From contig NZ_WOTH01000001.1 in NCBI RefSeq assembly GCF_011516945.1, positions 124,001 through 188,000 of the forward strand: a stretch of DNA of 64,000 nt, read 5' to 3'. This DNA is from Acetobacter estunensis. GTDB taxonomy: Bacteria > Pseudomonadota > Alphaproteobacteria > Acetobacterales > Acetobacteraceae. The notes under the pieces are model-generated. The model saw only the letters and a program-made list of their open reading frames with translations, did no database searches and was not told the DNA's origin. This document shows, piece after piece, positions 9,007-18,500 of the stretch. The number at the start of each line of letters is the position of its first letter. Position 1 is the first letter of the stretch. A program made the position numbers and the translations under genes.

Positions 9007-10836
9007 CTAGCCAACGGACGGTGGTGGTGCAGTGGTGGCCTCTGATGCCTCTTCTGGGGCGCCGGCTTCTTCGTTCGTTTTCTTCTCTGCTGCTTCTTTG
9101 AGCGTCTGTTCCAATTGGGCACGTTCGATGACGGCCTGCGTGACGCCCTGTGCCTCGGCCTTGCGATACCAGTCGAGGCCCTGTTCGATGTCGGTATGTC
9201 TGGCAAGGCCGCGGCTCAGATAACGCCCGATCATGAGCTGGCCGGTCGCATGGCCCCGCTCAGCAGCCTGTCCGAACCAGTGCTGCGCTTTCGTGCGGTC
9301 TTCGGGGATGTCGTGACCGCCACCATACATGGCGCCCAGCGCGAACATGCTGCCGACATTGCCCTGCTCGGCCGACAGTTCGAACAGGCGCAGCGCCTCC
9401 GTGTGATCGACAGGACCGCCTTCACCCGAGACGAACAACTGGGCAAGATGGTGGCGCGCTTCGGACATGCCTTCGTCCGCGGCTTTCTGGACCCATGCGC
9501 GGCCTTCGGGCTTGTTGGCGGGAACGCCCCGTCCTTCCAGAAGCATGCGGCCATACCAGTACTGCGCGTTGACGACGCCTTCGGCGGCTTTGCGCATCCA
9601 TTTTACGGCTTCCTGCTCGTCGCGATCCGCGCCCACGCCTTCGGCAAGGCAGACGCCGAAATTGAAGGCCGCGATCAGATCGCCGGAATGAGCGGCTTTT
9701 TCATAGAGGGTGCGGGTTGCGAGACGATCCTCGACACTTCCGCCACCCATCAGCAGGAGATTGCCCAGATCGGCTGTGCCGCCCGAGTCTCCATGCTCGG
9801 AGGCGAAGCGGAACCATTTTGCCGCTTCTTCTTCGTCCGGCATGACGCCAGAGCCGGTCAGATACAGCAGGCCGAGCGCGCGCGCGGCGGTGGCGTGGCC
9901 CCGCTCGGCAGCGAAACGATACCATGTGGCGGCTTCCATGTAGTTGGGGGGGAGATCTCCCCCGCGCGCATGGATGTCTCCCAGCATGGCCGCCGCTTCA
10001 CGGTCTCCCGCCAGTGCGGCCTTGCGCAGCCACGTCTCGCCACGGACCATGTCCTGCTTGATGCCGCGCCCTTCGATATAGGCGAGTCCGTAGCGGGCCT
10101 GTGCGGAGCGGATGTTCTGTTCGGCCGCCTTGCCATAGGAGGCGACGGCGGCGTCCAGATCGGCCGGTACGCCCGCACCGCGCTCATAGGCGATGCCCAT
10201 GAGATAGAGGGCCGAGCCGATATTGGCGTCGGCTGCGATCTTCAGGTGCCCGATGGCCTCTGCCAGCGCCTCATCCGTCTGGGCGGAATGAAGCCCTGCC
10301 AGCCCAAGACCGAGATGACCCTGCGCGCAGTTGGCGTCAGCGGCGCGCTGATACCAAACCAGTGCTTCCTCGGTGTTGCGCAGACCCTCGGGCGCTGCGG
10401 TGAGGATATAGCCGTAGAGCGCCTGCGCGTCGGCGGAGCCGGCTTCGGCGGCCATGAGCGCCCAGTGCGCGGCACGCGGATAGTTCGGTTCGCCCGTTGC
10501 GGCCTTGTTGACGTCGGAGAGATCGAAGGAGTCGTTCTCGACGGCTTCGGGCAGTCCCACCAGATAGAACGTCGCGAGAACGAACTGGGCTTCCACATGA
10601 CCGGATTCGGCGGCTCGACGTATCCATCGCCCCCCTTCCACGAGGTCGCGCGGCAGGGCCTCGCCATCCAGATAGAGACGCCCGAGCCGGAATTGCGCTT
10701 CCGGCATGCCGGTCTTGGCGACGGCGCTGATTTCGCTCAGCGCGCCGCTGTAGTCTTCCTGTTCGAGAAGCTTGAGGCCGTGTTCCAGTCGCGCGGCGGG
10801 AGACCGGCGGGCGATGAGGCGCGAAAGCAGACCCAT
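9007..10836 (-). CDS. Sel1-like repeat protein
   Basis: This 609-residue protein consists almost wholly of Sel1/TPR-like repeats of about 36 residues. Repeated cores include AQFRLGRLYLDG, AQYWYGRMLLEGRGV, AARALGLLYLTGSGV and GQLMIGRYLSRG, about fourteen in all. I see no signal peptide or catalytic motif, so it is a protein-interaction scaffold. ATG 10836 is preferred over 10863 because GAGGAG lies eight bases before it. The C-terminus is Glu/Ala/Thr-rich. The gene sits between the HlyD adaptor and the large glycosyltransferase on the same strand, so its partners are probably the secretion or glycosylation machinery. That partnership is inferred from position only. Confidence 0.85.
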   Translation of the reverse strand: MGLLSRLIARRSPAARLEHGLKLLEQEDYSGALSEISAVAKTGMPEAQFRLGRLYLDGEALPRDLVEGGRWIRRAAESGHVEAQFVLATFYLVGLPEAVENDSFDLSDVNKAATGEPNYPRAAHWALMAAEAGSADAQALYGYILTAAPEGLRNTEEALVWYQRAADANCAQGHLGLGLAGLHSAQTDEALAEAIGHLKIAADANIGSALYLMGIAYERGAGVPADLDAAVASYGKAAEQNIRSAQARYGLAYIEGRGIKQDMVRGETWLRKAALAGDREAAAMLGDIHARGGDLPPNYMEAATWYRFAAERGHATAARALGLLYLTGSGVMPDEEEAAKWFRFASEHGDSGGTADLGNLLLMGGGSVEDRLATRTLYEKAAHSGDLIAAFNFGVCLAEGVGADRDEQEAVKWMRKAAEGVVNAQYWYGRMLLEGRGVPANKPEGRAWVQKAADEGMSEARHHLAQLFVSGEGGPVDHTEALRLFELSAEQGNVGSMFALGAMYGGGHDIPEDRTKAQHWFGQAAERGHATGQLMIGRYLSRGLARHTDIEQGLDWYRKAEAQGVTQAVIERAQLEQTLKEAAEKKTNEEAGAPEEASEATTAPPPSVG

Positions 10837-10972
10837 GGAGCGTTCTCCTCGGACACGGCACATGAGCAGACGACCGCGACCACTCCCGTGCCGGATAAGG
10901 AGTCTCGTCGCGCTGTGGAGCGATGAGGGCCGTTGTTACGGAGCTACGGCAGACCGCCCCCCGACCGCCACA

Positions 10973-10995
10973 GTTTCATTTCTTAAACATGAAAC
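10973..10995. repeat. Inverted repeat GTTTCAT / ATGAAAC
   Basis: Perfect 7-base arms (10973-10979 and 10989-10995) are separated by nine bases in the 196-base gap between the HlyD adaptor gene and the Sel1 gene. No T-run follows on either strand. It may be an operator for the downstream leftward genes or a weak processing hairpin; nothing decides between these. Confidence 0.4.
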
Positions 10996-11032
10996 CATGG
11001 CGGAAAGAAGCGCACTGAAAGGAAGGCAGACC

Positions 11033-12496
11033 TCAGGGTTCGCGCATGCCATCCGTGACGAGCGGAATGATGCTGTTGAGCATGAACTGCATGACCGTAC
11101 GCTTGCCCACCTGAATGTCGGCCGTGACCGGCATGCCCGGATGCGGATGGAAGAAGGACGGGACGCCATGCAGCGTGTAGCGATCGATGCGCAGCCGCAC
11201 CCGGTAATAGGACTGGGACGCGCCAGCCGGATCGCTGCTCTGTGATGCTTCTCCTCCTGCTCCGGAAGACGGTTTTCCACCCTGGCCGGCGAAGGCGTCC
11301 GCGCTGATCTCACGCACCGTGGCTTCCGCGCCGCCATACTGAGCGAAGGGGAAGGTCGCGAATTTCAGTGTCGCCTTGTTGCCGAGTTGCACGAAACCGG
11401 CATCTCCGCCGCTCAGATGCGCTTCGACTTCAAGCCCGCTGCCCACAGGGACGAGCGTCATCAGTTCGCTACCGGTCGAGATGACCGAACCCACTGACAG
11501 CTTGGCGATGTTGAGGACGATGGCGTCCTCACCCGTGCGAAGGGTGGTCATGCTTTTGCGCAGCTTGGCTTTCTGGTAGCTGCTGCGGGATTCGGACAGG
11601 TGACGTTCGGCCTCGCTGAGATCGTGATAGATCTGGGCTTTCCACGTCTCCACGTAGTTCTGCCGCTCGGCGGCGAGAGCACGTAGTTTGCTGCGTGAAC
11701 TGGCGGCCTGCTGCTGGGCGGAAATCTGGGAGCGCTCGGTTTCCATCAGTTCGCTCTGCGCGCCCAGTGTGGAGAGGCGGCTGCCCACCTGATCCTGCTG
11801 AAGACGCATGCGCATGCTGTGGACATCGCGTGCGACCTTGGCTTTGGCGGCATACATGGCGGCGTTGGCCTGATAGCCCTGAAGATCGCTTGTCAGAGAG
11901 GCGATCTGCTCCTGATAATTGTTCACCTTGGCGTCGAATTCGGCCTTGCGGCGCAGGAAATTCGCGGCCTGCTGCGTCGAGGACGGGTTCTGCGGATCGG
12001 GAATGTAGTCGTGCCCTTCCGCTTCGGCGGTCAGACGATCCACTTCCGCGGAATAGCTGTCGTTCAGCTCTTTCATGTTGGCGATGTCTGCATCGCTGAT
12101 CGTCGGATCGAGATGTGCGAGAACCTGTCCCTTGTGGACGAAATCGCCCTCATGCACATCGATGCTGCGGATGATCGAGGTTTCCAGCGGCTGCACCACA
12201 AGCGTCTGCTGTGTCGAGACGATCCGGCCCGGTGTCGAGACGACACGGTTGAGCGGAAAGACCGTCATGACGATGACCGTGGCAAGCGTGAGCGAACCGA
12301 TCAGCCAGGTGATGTACTCGGCCGAGGGCGTCGGTGGCATGTTGACCAGTGCCGCACTCGGAGAATGGAACTCCAGCAATTCTGGCGGCAGGTCTCCCGG
12401 CGCGAACGGGTCATCGGCTTGCGGAAGAAAATCCCGAGGCTTTTTGGTCTCTTCACCCTCGTTTTCGGAAGCCGGAACGATGTCCTGATTGCTCAT
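11033..12496 (-). CDS. HlyD-family type I secretion membrane fusion protein
   Basis: This 487-residue membrane fusion protein has a short cytoplasmic N-terminus and one membrane helix near residues 62-82 (WLIGSLTLATVIVMTVFPL). A biotinyl-lipoyl half-motif follows (VVQPLETSIIRSIDVHEGDFVHKGQVLAHLD). A long coiled coil covers about residues 120-310, rich in A, Q, E, R and S. The beta-barrel has TGSELMTLVPVGSGLEVEAHL, and the C-terminal segment is YRVRLRIDRYTLHG. These features define the HlyD/LapC class, which joins an inner-membrane ABC exporter to an outer-membrane TolC-like channel. The start is three bases after the ABC transporter stop, so the two are co-translated. No TolC homologue or RTX substrate is encoded in this window. 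Confidence 0.92.
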   Translation of the reverse strand: MSNQDIVPASENEGEETKKPRDFLPQADDPFAPGDLPPELLEFHSPSAALVNMPPTPSAEYITWLIGSLTLATVIVMTVFPLNRVVSTPGRIVSTQQTLVVQPLETSIIRSIDVHEGDFVHKGQVLAHLDPTISDADIANMKELNDSYSAEVDRLTAEAEGHDYIPDPQNPSSTQQAANFLRRKAEFDAKVNNYQEQIASLTSDLQGYQANAAMYAAKAKVARDVHSMRMRLQQDQVGSRLSTLGAQSELMETERSQISAQQQAASSRSKLRALAAERQNYVETWKAQIYHDLSEAERHLSESRSSYQKAKLRKSMTTLRTGEDAIVLNIAKLSVGSVISTGSELMTLVPVGSGLEVEAHLSGGDAGFVQLGNKATLKFATFPFAQYGGAEATVREISADAFAGQGGKPSSGAGGEASQSSDPAGASQSYYRVRLRIDRYTLHGVPSFFHPHPGMPVTADIQVGKRTVMQFMLNSIIPLVTDGMREP

Positions 12497-12499
12497 GGG

Positions 12500-14788
12500 T
12501 CAGTCTCCTTCCGCGATCAGAGGCGCTGCGTCATTGCGGTCGGCGTCGGCATTCTTGCGGCTTTCGGTATGCCGGTTCTGCTGCATCCACAGCGTCCGGT
12601 AGATGGCGCAGCGTTCCAGCAGCACTTCATGCGGCCCGATATCGGCCACTTTGCCCTGTTCCATGACGAGGATCTGGTCACAGTTTACCAGCGAGGACAG
12701 GCGGTGAGACACGATGACCATCGTGCGCCCCTTGCCGATCCGTTCGAGGTTGGCGTTCACCAGCGCCTCGCTTTCAGGATCAAGGGCGGAGGTCGCCTCG
12801 TCGAGAATCATCAGCTTGGGATCCGAGATCACGGCGCGCGCGATGGCCAGACGCTGACGCTGGCCACCGGAAATGTTGGTGGAGCCCTCTTCAATGAAGG
12901 TCTCGTAACCGGCGGGCATGCGCTCGATGAACTCTTCCGCGCCAGCCAGACGCGCGGCGCGTACCACATCGTCAATGGTCAGGCCCGGCCGTCCTGCGGT
13001 GATGTTGTCACGGATGGTGCCGCGGAAAAGGAAGTTGTCCTGAAGCACCACGCCGAAGGAACGGCGCAGATGGGTCAGGTTGATTTCACGAAGATCCACA
13101 CCGTCGAGCTTGAGGTAACCGGTGTAGGAACGGCTCACGCCCTGAAGCAGACGGGTGATGGTGGATTTGCCGGAACCGGAACGCCCGACCAGTCCCAGCA
13201 TGGTGCCCGCCGGCACTTCAAAGCTGACATCGTTGAGCGCCTTGGTGGTCGAGCCGGGGTAGGAGAAGTTCACGTCGATGAACGACAGCGCACCCTTGAT
13301 GCGCGGGCGCATGCCGGTGGTCAGCGCCTTTGTTTCCGTCGGCTGGTTGAGCACCGAGGCGGCCTCACCCAGCGATGCCGTGACTTCGTTAAGGTCATCC
13401 AGAAGGCGGGCGAGATTCGTCAGAGGGGAGGCCACCCGGCCACCGAGCATCATGAACGCCACGAGCGCACCCGCGCCCACCGAGGAGGCGCCTGTCAGCA
13501 CCAGATAGGCACCGACAAGGATGATGCCGCGGTTGATGAACATTTCCAGCGGCATGCTCAGTGTGGAAGGCCAGTTGGACATGCGGCCCACGGCCAGCTT
13601 GGCCCGGATGACATCCGCCGTCCGCACGTCCCATTCCTGCTTGCGGGTGGGTTCCAGCGCCAGCGTCTTGATGGTGCGGATGCCCGCCACCGTTTCATAC
13701 ATCACGGAGGAGCGCTGCATGTCCGCGCGGATCAGCGCGCCGTACTGACGTCCGACCGGCCCCATGAAGACGACGATCAACAGACCGATCAGGCCTGATG
13801 TCGCAACTGTCATCCACGCCATCGTAGAACTGAGATAGAACAGGAAAGGCAGGATGACGACGAGGGTGAACAGGTCGAGGAAGGTGGACATCAGGCGGCC
13901 CGTCATGAAGTCGCGGACCTTATAGATGGCCATGACGCGACCGATGACGTTACCGGCCTGCTGACGCTCGAAATATTCCAACGGCAGGGCCAGAAGACGG
14001 CTGAACAGATGCAGCGATATCCGGGTGTCGATTCGGGTGGTGAGCACCAGCGTCAACTCACGGCGCCCGTAGGACAGCAGCACTTCGTAGAAGGACAGCA
14101 CCAGCACGATGGCCGTGATCGAAATCAGGGTGGCCATCGAGTGATTGTTCACCACGCGGTCAATGACCTGCATAACGATCAGCGGCGGGAAAATCTGCAG
14201 AATACTGAGGGTCATCGAAGCGATGGCGATGTCGCGGAGCGAGCGTTTCTCGCGCAGCACCATCTTGGCGAGCCAGGAAATGTTGATCGGCGCGTCGGCT
14301 TCCGACTGGTCGCGGCGGCGCTTGATCAGCAGGATGTCGCCCGTCCACACCTGCATCAGGCGCATTTCATCCACCGGGACCGGTTGCTGCGCCTCATCGC
14401 CCAGCGGATCGCGCAGCCAGACGATGTTGTGACCGGCGTCGGCGTTGACCATGATGGCGGCTGAGCCGTCCTTGAGCATCAGCACGATCGGTGGCGAGTT
14501 GCTCATCTTGACGAGATAGCGCCACTTGATCCGCATGCCCTTGGCGACCGCGCCCTGCTCGTTGAGCCAGCGCGCCAATGTGGCCGGGGAGGGGCTTGTC
14601 TCGTCGGGGTCCGCCGCAAAATCGCGCACGTCGAGTTCGAGACCATGGAAGTGGGCGGCCGCGATGACCGCCTTCAGGCGAATCATGGCGGGAGCGACAC
14701 GTTCTGAAGCGCCGGAAGATCCGCCCTGCGAATCGCGGGAGTGCCCATCCGGGCCGGGAAGGCCACGCGCGTTATCGACTGGAGCCAC
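12500..14788 (-). CDS. Type I secretion ABC transporter (peptidase-like domain, permease, ATPase)
   Basis: This 762-residue exporter has three regions. Residues about 30-160 form a C39-like domain without the catalytic Cys, as in HlyB/LapB exporters that do not cut a leader. A six-helix ABC membrane domain follows. The nucleotide-binding domain has Walker A GLVGRSGSGKST, signature NISGGQRQRLAIARA, Walker B LMILDEATSALD and the switch His in VSHRL. Transporters of this class export large unfolded proteins with C-terminal signals. The gene is first in the leftward series and is followed after three bases by the HlyD adaptor. The substrate is unknown; adhesins and RTX proteins are typical of the family. 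Confidence 0.93.
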   Translation of the reverse strand: MAPVDNARGLPGPDGHSRDSQGGSSGASERVAPAMIRLKAVIAAAHFHGLELDVRDFAADPDETSPSPATLARWLNEQGAVAKGMRIKWRYLVKMSNSPPIVLMLKDGSAAIMVNADAGHNIVWLRDPLGDEAQQPVPVDEMRLMQVWTGDILLIKRRRDQSEADAPINISWLAKMVLREKRSLRDIAIASMTLSILQIFPPLIVMQVIDRVVNNHSMATLISITAIVLVLSFYEVLLSYGRRELTLVLTTRIDTRISLHLFSRLLALPLEYFERQQAGNVIGRVMAIYKVRDFMTGRLMSTFLDLFTLVVILPFLFYLSSTMAWMTVATSGLIGLLIVVFMGPVGRQYGALIRADMQRSSVMYETVAGIRTIKTLALEPTRKQEWDVRTADVIRAKLAVGRMSNWPSTLSMPLEMFINRGIILVGAYLVLTGASSVGAGALVAFMMLGGRVASPLTNLARLLDDLNEVTASLGEAASVLNQPTETKALTTGMRPRIKGALSFIDVNFSYPGSTTKALNDVSFEVPAGTMLGLVGRSGSGKSTITRLLQGVSRSYTGYLKLDGVDLREINLTHLRRSFGVVLQDNFLFRGTIRDNITAGRPGLTIDDVVRAARLAGAEEFIERMPAGYETFIEEGSTNISGGQRQRLAIARAVISDPKLMILDEATSALDPESEALVNANLERIGKGRTMVIVSHRLSSLVNCDQILVMEQGKVADIGPHEVLLERCAIYRTLWMQQNRHTESRKNADADRNDAAPLIAEGD

Positions 14789-14981
14789 AGATCGTCCTCT
14801 ACAAAAAACTGCCTGCGTCCCCCGTCGAATGGGAACGCTGTCCGGCCTCTACTACACAAATTGCACGCGGTCGCGACCTTCCGGACGATCTTTCTCATGA
14901 AGCGAGACAATCTTTTTGCCGGAAGCGCGCCAGAAATACGCTATGTTCACGTTCCTTTACCGCAAGAAGAATGATTTTTGG

Positions 14982-15341
14982 TTACGCTGTCGCCTCTACC
15001 GTGAGGATATCCTGCAACAGGGGATCGGCTTTTAGTGCCTCGCCCGTTTGAGCAACCTGATCGCGTGGCACGACAAGGACTACGCGCTGAAAAAACGGGC
15101 AGGTGCCGCGCGCGCGCGCCTGAAACCGCTCCAGCAGCGTCAGGGTGAGGGCCGGTCGCGCCACGCAGCACACGCAAGCCGGCGCATGGCCACCATTTTC
15201 GACGGAAAACGCGGTGGAGCGTGGGCGTCCCGCCCTCTCGGTCCGTGCCGGGAAGGGCAGGGTCTGCTGCCATCCTGTTTCCTTCTGGATGTCGGAGAGT
15301 GGACAGGTTTCGATCAGCAGGGATATGGCCCGCAGCCGCAT
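14982..15341 (-). CDS. Small CxCC protein resembling a CobW GTPase fragment
   Basis: From ATG 15341 this encodes 119 residues. After a variable N-terminus come VENGG, then ACVCC, and RPALTLTLLERFQARARG leading into PFFQRVVLVVPRD and DPLLQDILTVEA. The order ENG, CxCC, Arg, Leu-rich helix, RxxG, PFxRVVxV and DPL copies the region after the CxCC of CobW/COG0523 GTPases. There is no P-loop, NKxD or ETTGLADP. The frame stays open upstream to about 15446 with protein-like sequence (LPLFVTAPDDLDDQE), yet no ATG, GTG or TTG occurs there. The true start may therefore be unusual, or the gene may be a remnant. It is divergent from metH. Metal binding through the three Cys is inferred. Confidence 0.45.
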   Translation of the reverse strand: MRLRAISLLIETCPLSDIQKETGWQQTLPFPARTERAGRPRSTAFSVENGGHAPACVCCVARPALTLTLLERFQARARGTCPFFQRVVLVVPRDQVAQTGEALKADPLLQDILTVEATA

Positions 15342-15586
15342 TTCCTGGTCGTCCAGATCATCGGGGGCTGTGACGAAAAGAGGCAGGCAGGGCAGGGCGG
15401 ACTCTCCGGAACGCAGGGTCGAATGTTCCCTCCCTATATCAGAGACTTAGTCCGTGCCGCCATTATCATGACCAAGGGCGTGGGATGTGTGGCGTTCTGG
15501 ACAGGCTGGGCGGCCTCTGAAATAAGCGCCTTTCTTCTGTCGCAGTCATGCGCAGTTCTCCCAGCAACAGTCGATGGGGCCACCCG

Positions 15587-18500
15587 ATGACCTCGCCCAA
15601 AAGCACCCGCCCCCCGCTTCTCGAAGCCCTGCGCGAACAGGTTCTGCTGTGTGACGGCGGCATGGGATCGCGCGTGCAGGCGCTCGATCTCGATACGGAG
15701 CGCGACTACTGGGGGCAGGAGAACTGCACCGAGATCCTCAACCTCTCCCGCCCTGAACTGGTCCGCGAAATCCACCGCGGCTATTTCGAAGTCGGCGCGG
15801 ATATGGTGGAGACCAACAGCTTCGGCGGTTCTCCCATCACGCTGAGCGAGTTCGACCTTCAGGACCGTGCGCGCGAGATCAACCGCATTGCCGCGACCTT
15901 GGCGCGAGAGGCGGCGGACGGCTTCGATGACGACCGGCACCGCTACGTGCTTGGCTCTGTCGGGCCGGGCACCAAGCTGCCCTCCCTTGGAAACATCGAT
16001 TACGACACGCTCGAAGCCGGTCTGGCCGAGCAGGGACGCGGGCTGATTGAGGGGGGGGTGGACGCCATCCTGATCGAGACCTGTCAGGACACGCTCCAGA
16101 TCAAAGCCGCCGTCAACGGCATGAAGATCGCCCGTGCCGAACTGGGCACCAACACACCTATCTTTGTGCAGGTCACGGTCGAGACCACCGGCACGCTGCT
16201 GGTCGGACCCGATATCGCTGCCGCCGCGACCGTGGTGCAAAGCCTCGATGTCGATCTGATGGGGCTGAACTGCGCCACCGGCCCGCAGGAAATGGCCGAG
16301 CATATCAAGTGGCTGGCCGAGCACTGGCCGGGCCTGCTCTCTATGCTGCCCAATGCCGGTCTTCCGGAACTGGTCAACGGTCAGACGCACTACCCGCTCA
16401 GCCCCGAGGAAATGGCGCTGTGGATGGAGCGGTTCGTCATTGAAGACGGGCTGAACATCATCGGCGGTTGCTGCGGCACATCCACGCCGCATATCGCAGC
16501 ACTCGACGCCATGCTTCGCAGCCGCGCACCGTCGGGCAAGCATCGTCCCGCACCCTCGCCCCGCACTCCGAACTGGGAGCCGTCAGTCGCCAGCCTCTAC
16601 AGTCAGGTGCCGTTGCGGCAGGAGAACGCCTATTTCTCCATTGGCGAGCGGTGCAACGCCAACGGGTCCAAGAAATGGCGTGAGCTTCAGGAAGCGCATG
16701 ACTGGGATGGTTGCGTGGCCATCGGACGTGAGCAGGTGGCGGAAGGCTCCAACTCGCTTGATGTCTGCACGGCGTTCGTCGGGCGTGACGAGAAAGCGGA
16801 AATGGATGAGGTCATCCGTCGCTTCACGTCTTCGGTGAATGCGCCGCTTGTGATCGATTCCACGGAAACGCCCGTGATTGAATCGGCGCTGAAGCTGCAC
16901 GGTGGCAAGCCCATCATCAACTCGATCAATTTCGAGGATGGTGAGGACATCGCGCATGATCGCATGAAGCTCGCCCGCAAGTTCGGCGCGGCGGTCGTGG
17001 CGCTGACCATCGATGAAGTGGGCATGGCCAAGACGCCGGAGGACAAGCTCCGCATCGCGTCGCGTCTGGTCGCGTTCGCGTGCGACCAATATGGCCTGCC
17101 GCAGTCCGATCTACTGATCGACCCGTTGACCTTCACCATCGCCACAGGTGTGGAGGACGATCGCAAGCTGGGTCTGTGGACGCTCGAAGGCATCCGCATG
17201 ATCCGGGAGAAGTTTCCCGACATCCAGATCATTCTCGGCCTATCCAACATCTCCTTCGGTCTGAATCCGGCGGCACGCGCCGTGCTGAACTCGGTCTTCC
17301 TCGACCACGCCGTGAAGGCGGGCATGACGGGCGCGATCGTGCATGTGTCCAAGATTCGGCCGCTGCATCTGATTCCCGCCGAGGAAGTGAAGGTCGCGGA
17401 GGACCTGATCTTCGACCGCCGCGCAGAGGACTACGATCCTCTCCAGAAATTCCTGTCTCTCTTCGAAGGACGGAAGGCGGCGGATGTCGCCAAAAAGGCA
17501 AAAGCCGAGACCGCGCCCGAGCGTCTGAAAGACCGCATCGTGGACGGTGATCGCAAGGGGTTGGAAGCCGACCTCGAGGAGGCGATGCAGGAGATGCCGC
17601 CTCTCGACATCATCAACAACGTGCTACTCGATGGCATGAAGGTGGTGGGCGAACTGTTCGGCGCGGGCAAGATGCAGCTTCCTTTCGTTCTTCAGTCTGC
17701 CGAGACGATGAAGGCCGCCGTGGCCTATCTCGAACCGCATATGGAGCGTGTCGAAGGGCAGGCGCGCGGGACGATCGTGCTCGCCACCGTGAAGGGTGAC
17801 GTGCATGACATCGGCAAGAATCTCGTGGACATCATCCTGACCAACAACGGCTACCGCGTGGTCAATCTGGGTATCAAGGTGCCGGTGGCGGACATGATCG
17901 CGTCCGCCCGCGCCGAGAAGGCCGATGTTATCGGCATGTCCGGTCTTCTGGTGAAATCCACTGTCATCATGCGGGAAAATCTCGAAGAGATCGATCGGCA
18001 GGGTCTCGATCTTCCGGTCATTCTCGGTGGTGCGGCGCTCACTCGCAATTATGTGGAAGAAGACTGCGCTGCCGCTTACGGCACGCATGGGCGCGTGGCT
18101 TATGCCCGCGATGCGTTCGATGGTCTTGCGCTGATGGATGTGGTGGCGAAAGGCGGCTTCGATGATTACGCCGCCGCAATCGCCAAGCGTCGCGAGGGAA
18201 AAGCGAAACGCAGCGCCCCGCGTACACCGGAGGCTGCAGAGGAGCGTGGCTTCGGGCCAGTGGATGTCGGAGCCGCGCAGATCCGCCGTCGCCGTATCAC
18301 GAAGGACGAGCCGGTCATTACGCCGCCGTTCTGGGGGCCGCGCACGCTTGAGGCCGAGACGAACGCCGTGCTGCCGTTCCTCAACGAACGCTCGCTCTAT
18401 CAGTTCCAGTGGGGCTTTCGAAAGCAGGGCCGCTCGCTGGAAGATTTCCTAAGCTGGGCACGTCAGGAACTGCGCCCCGTGCTGCGTCGGATGCTGACGC

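Noticed and set aside
8943-9206. N-terminal extension of the large glycosyltransferase
   Set aside because: It overlaps the end of the Sel1 gene and reads as an Arg/Pro/Lys/His string; starts at 8942 or 8891 are more likely.
9115-10926. Rightward open frame of 603 codons opposite the Sel1 gene
   Set aside because: It mirrors a repeat protein and shows no protein family pattern or ribosome site.
10973-10995. Rho-independent terminator after the HlyD gene
   Set aside because: The hairpin is AT-rich and lacks a T-run, so it is listed only as a repeat.
11819-13798. Rightward open frame of 659 codons opposite the secretion genes
   Set aside because: The opposite strand encodes clear HlyD and ABC motifs; the frame is a shadow.
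15447-15586. Riboswitch (cobalamin, SAM or SAH) before metH
   Set aside because: I could not find the conserved cores of these families; a covariance search would be needed to be sure.
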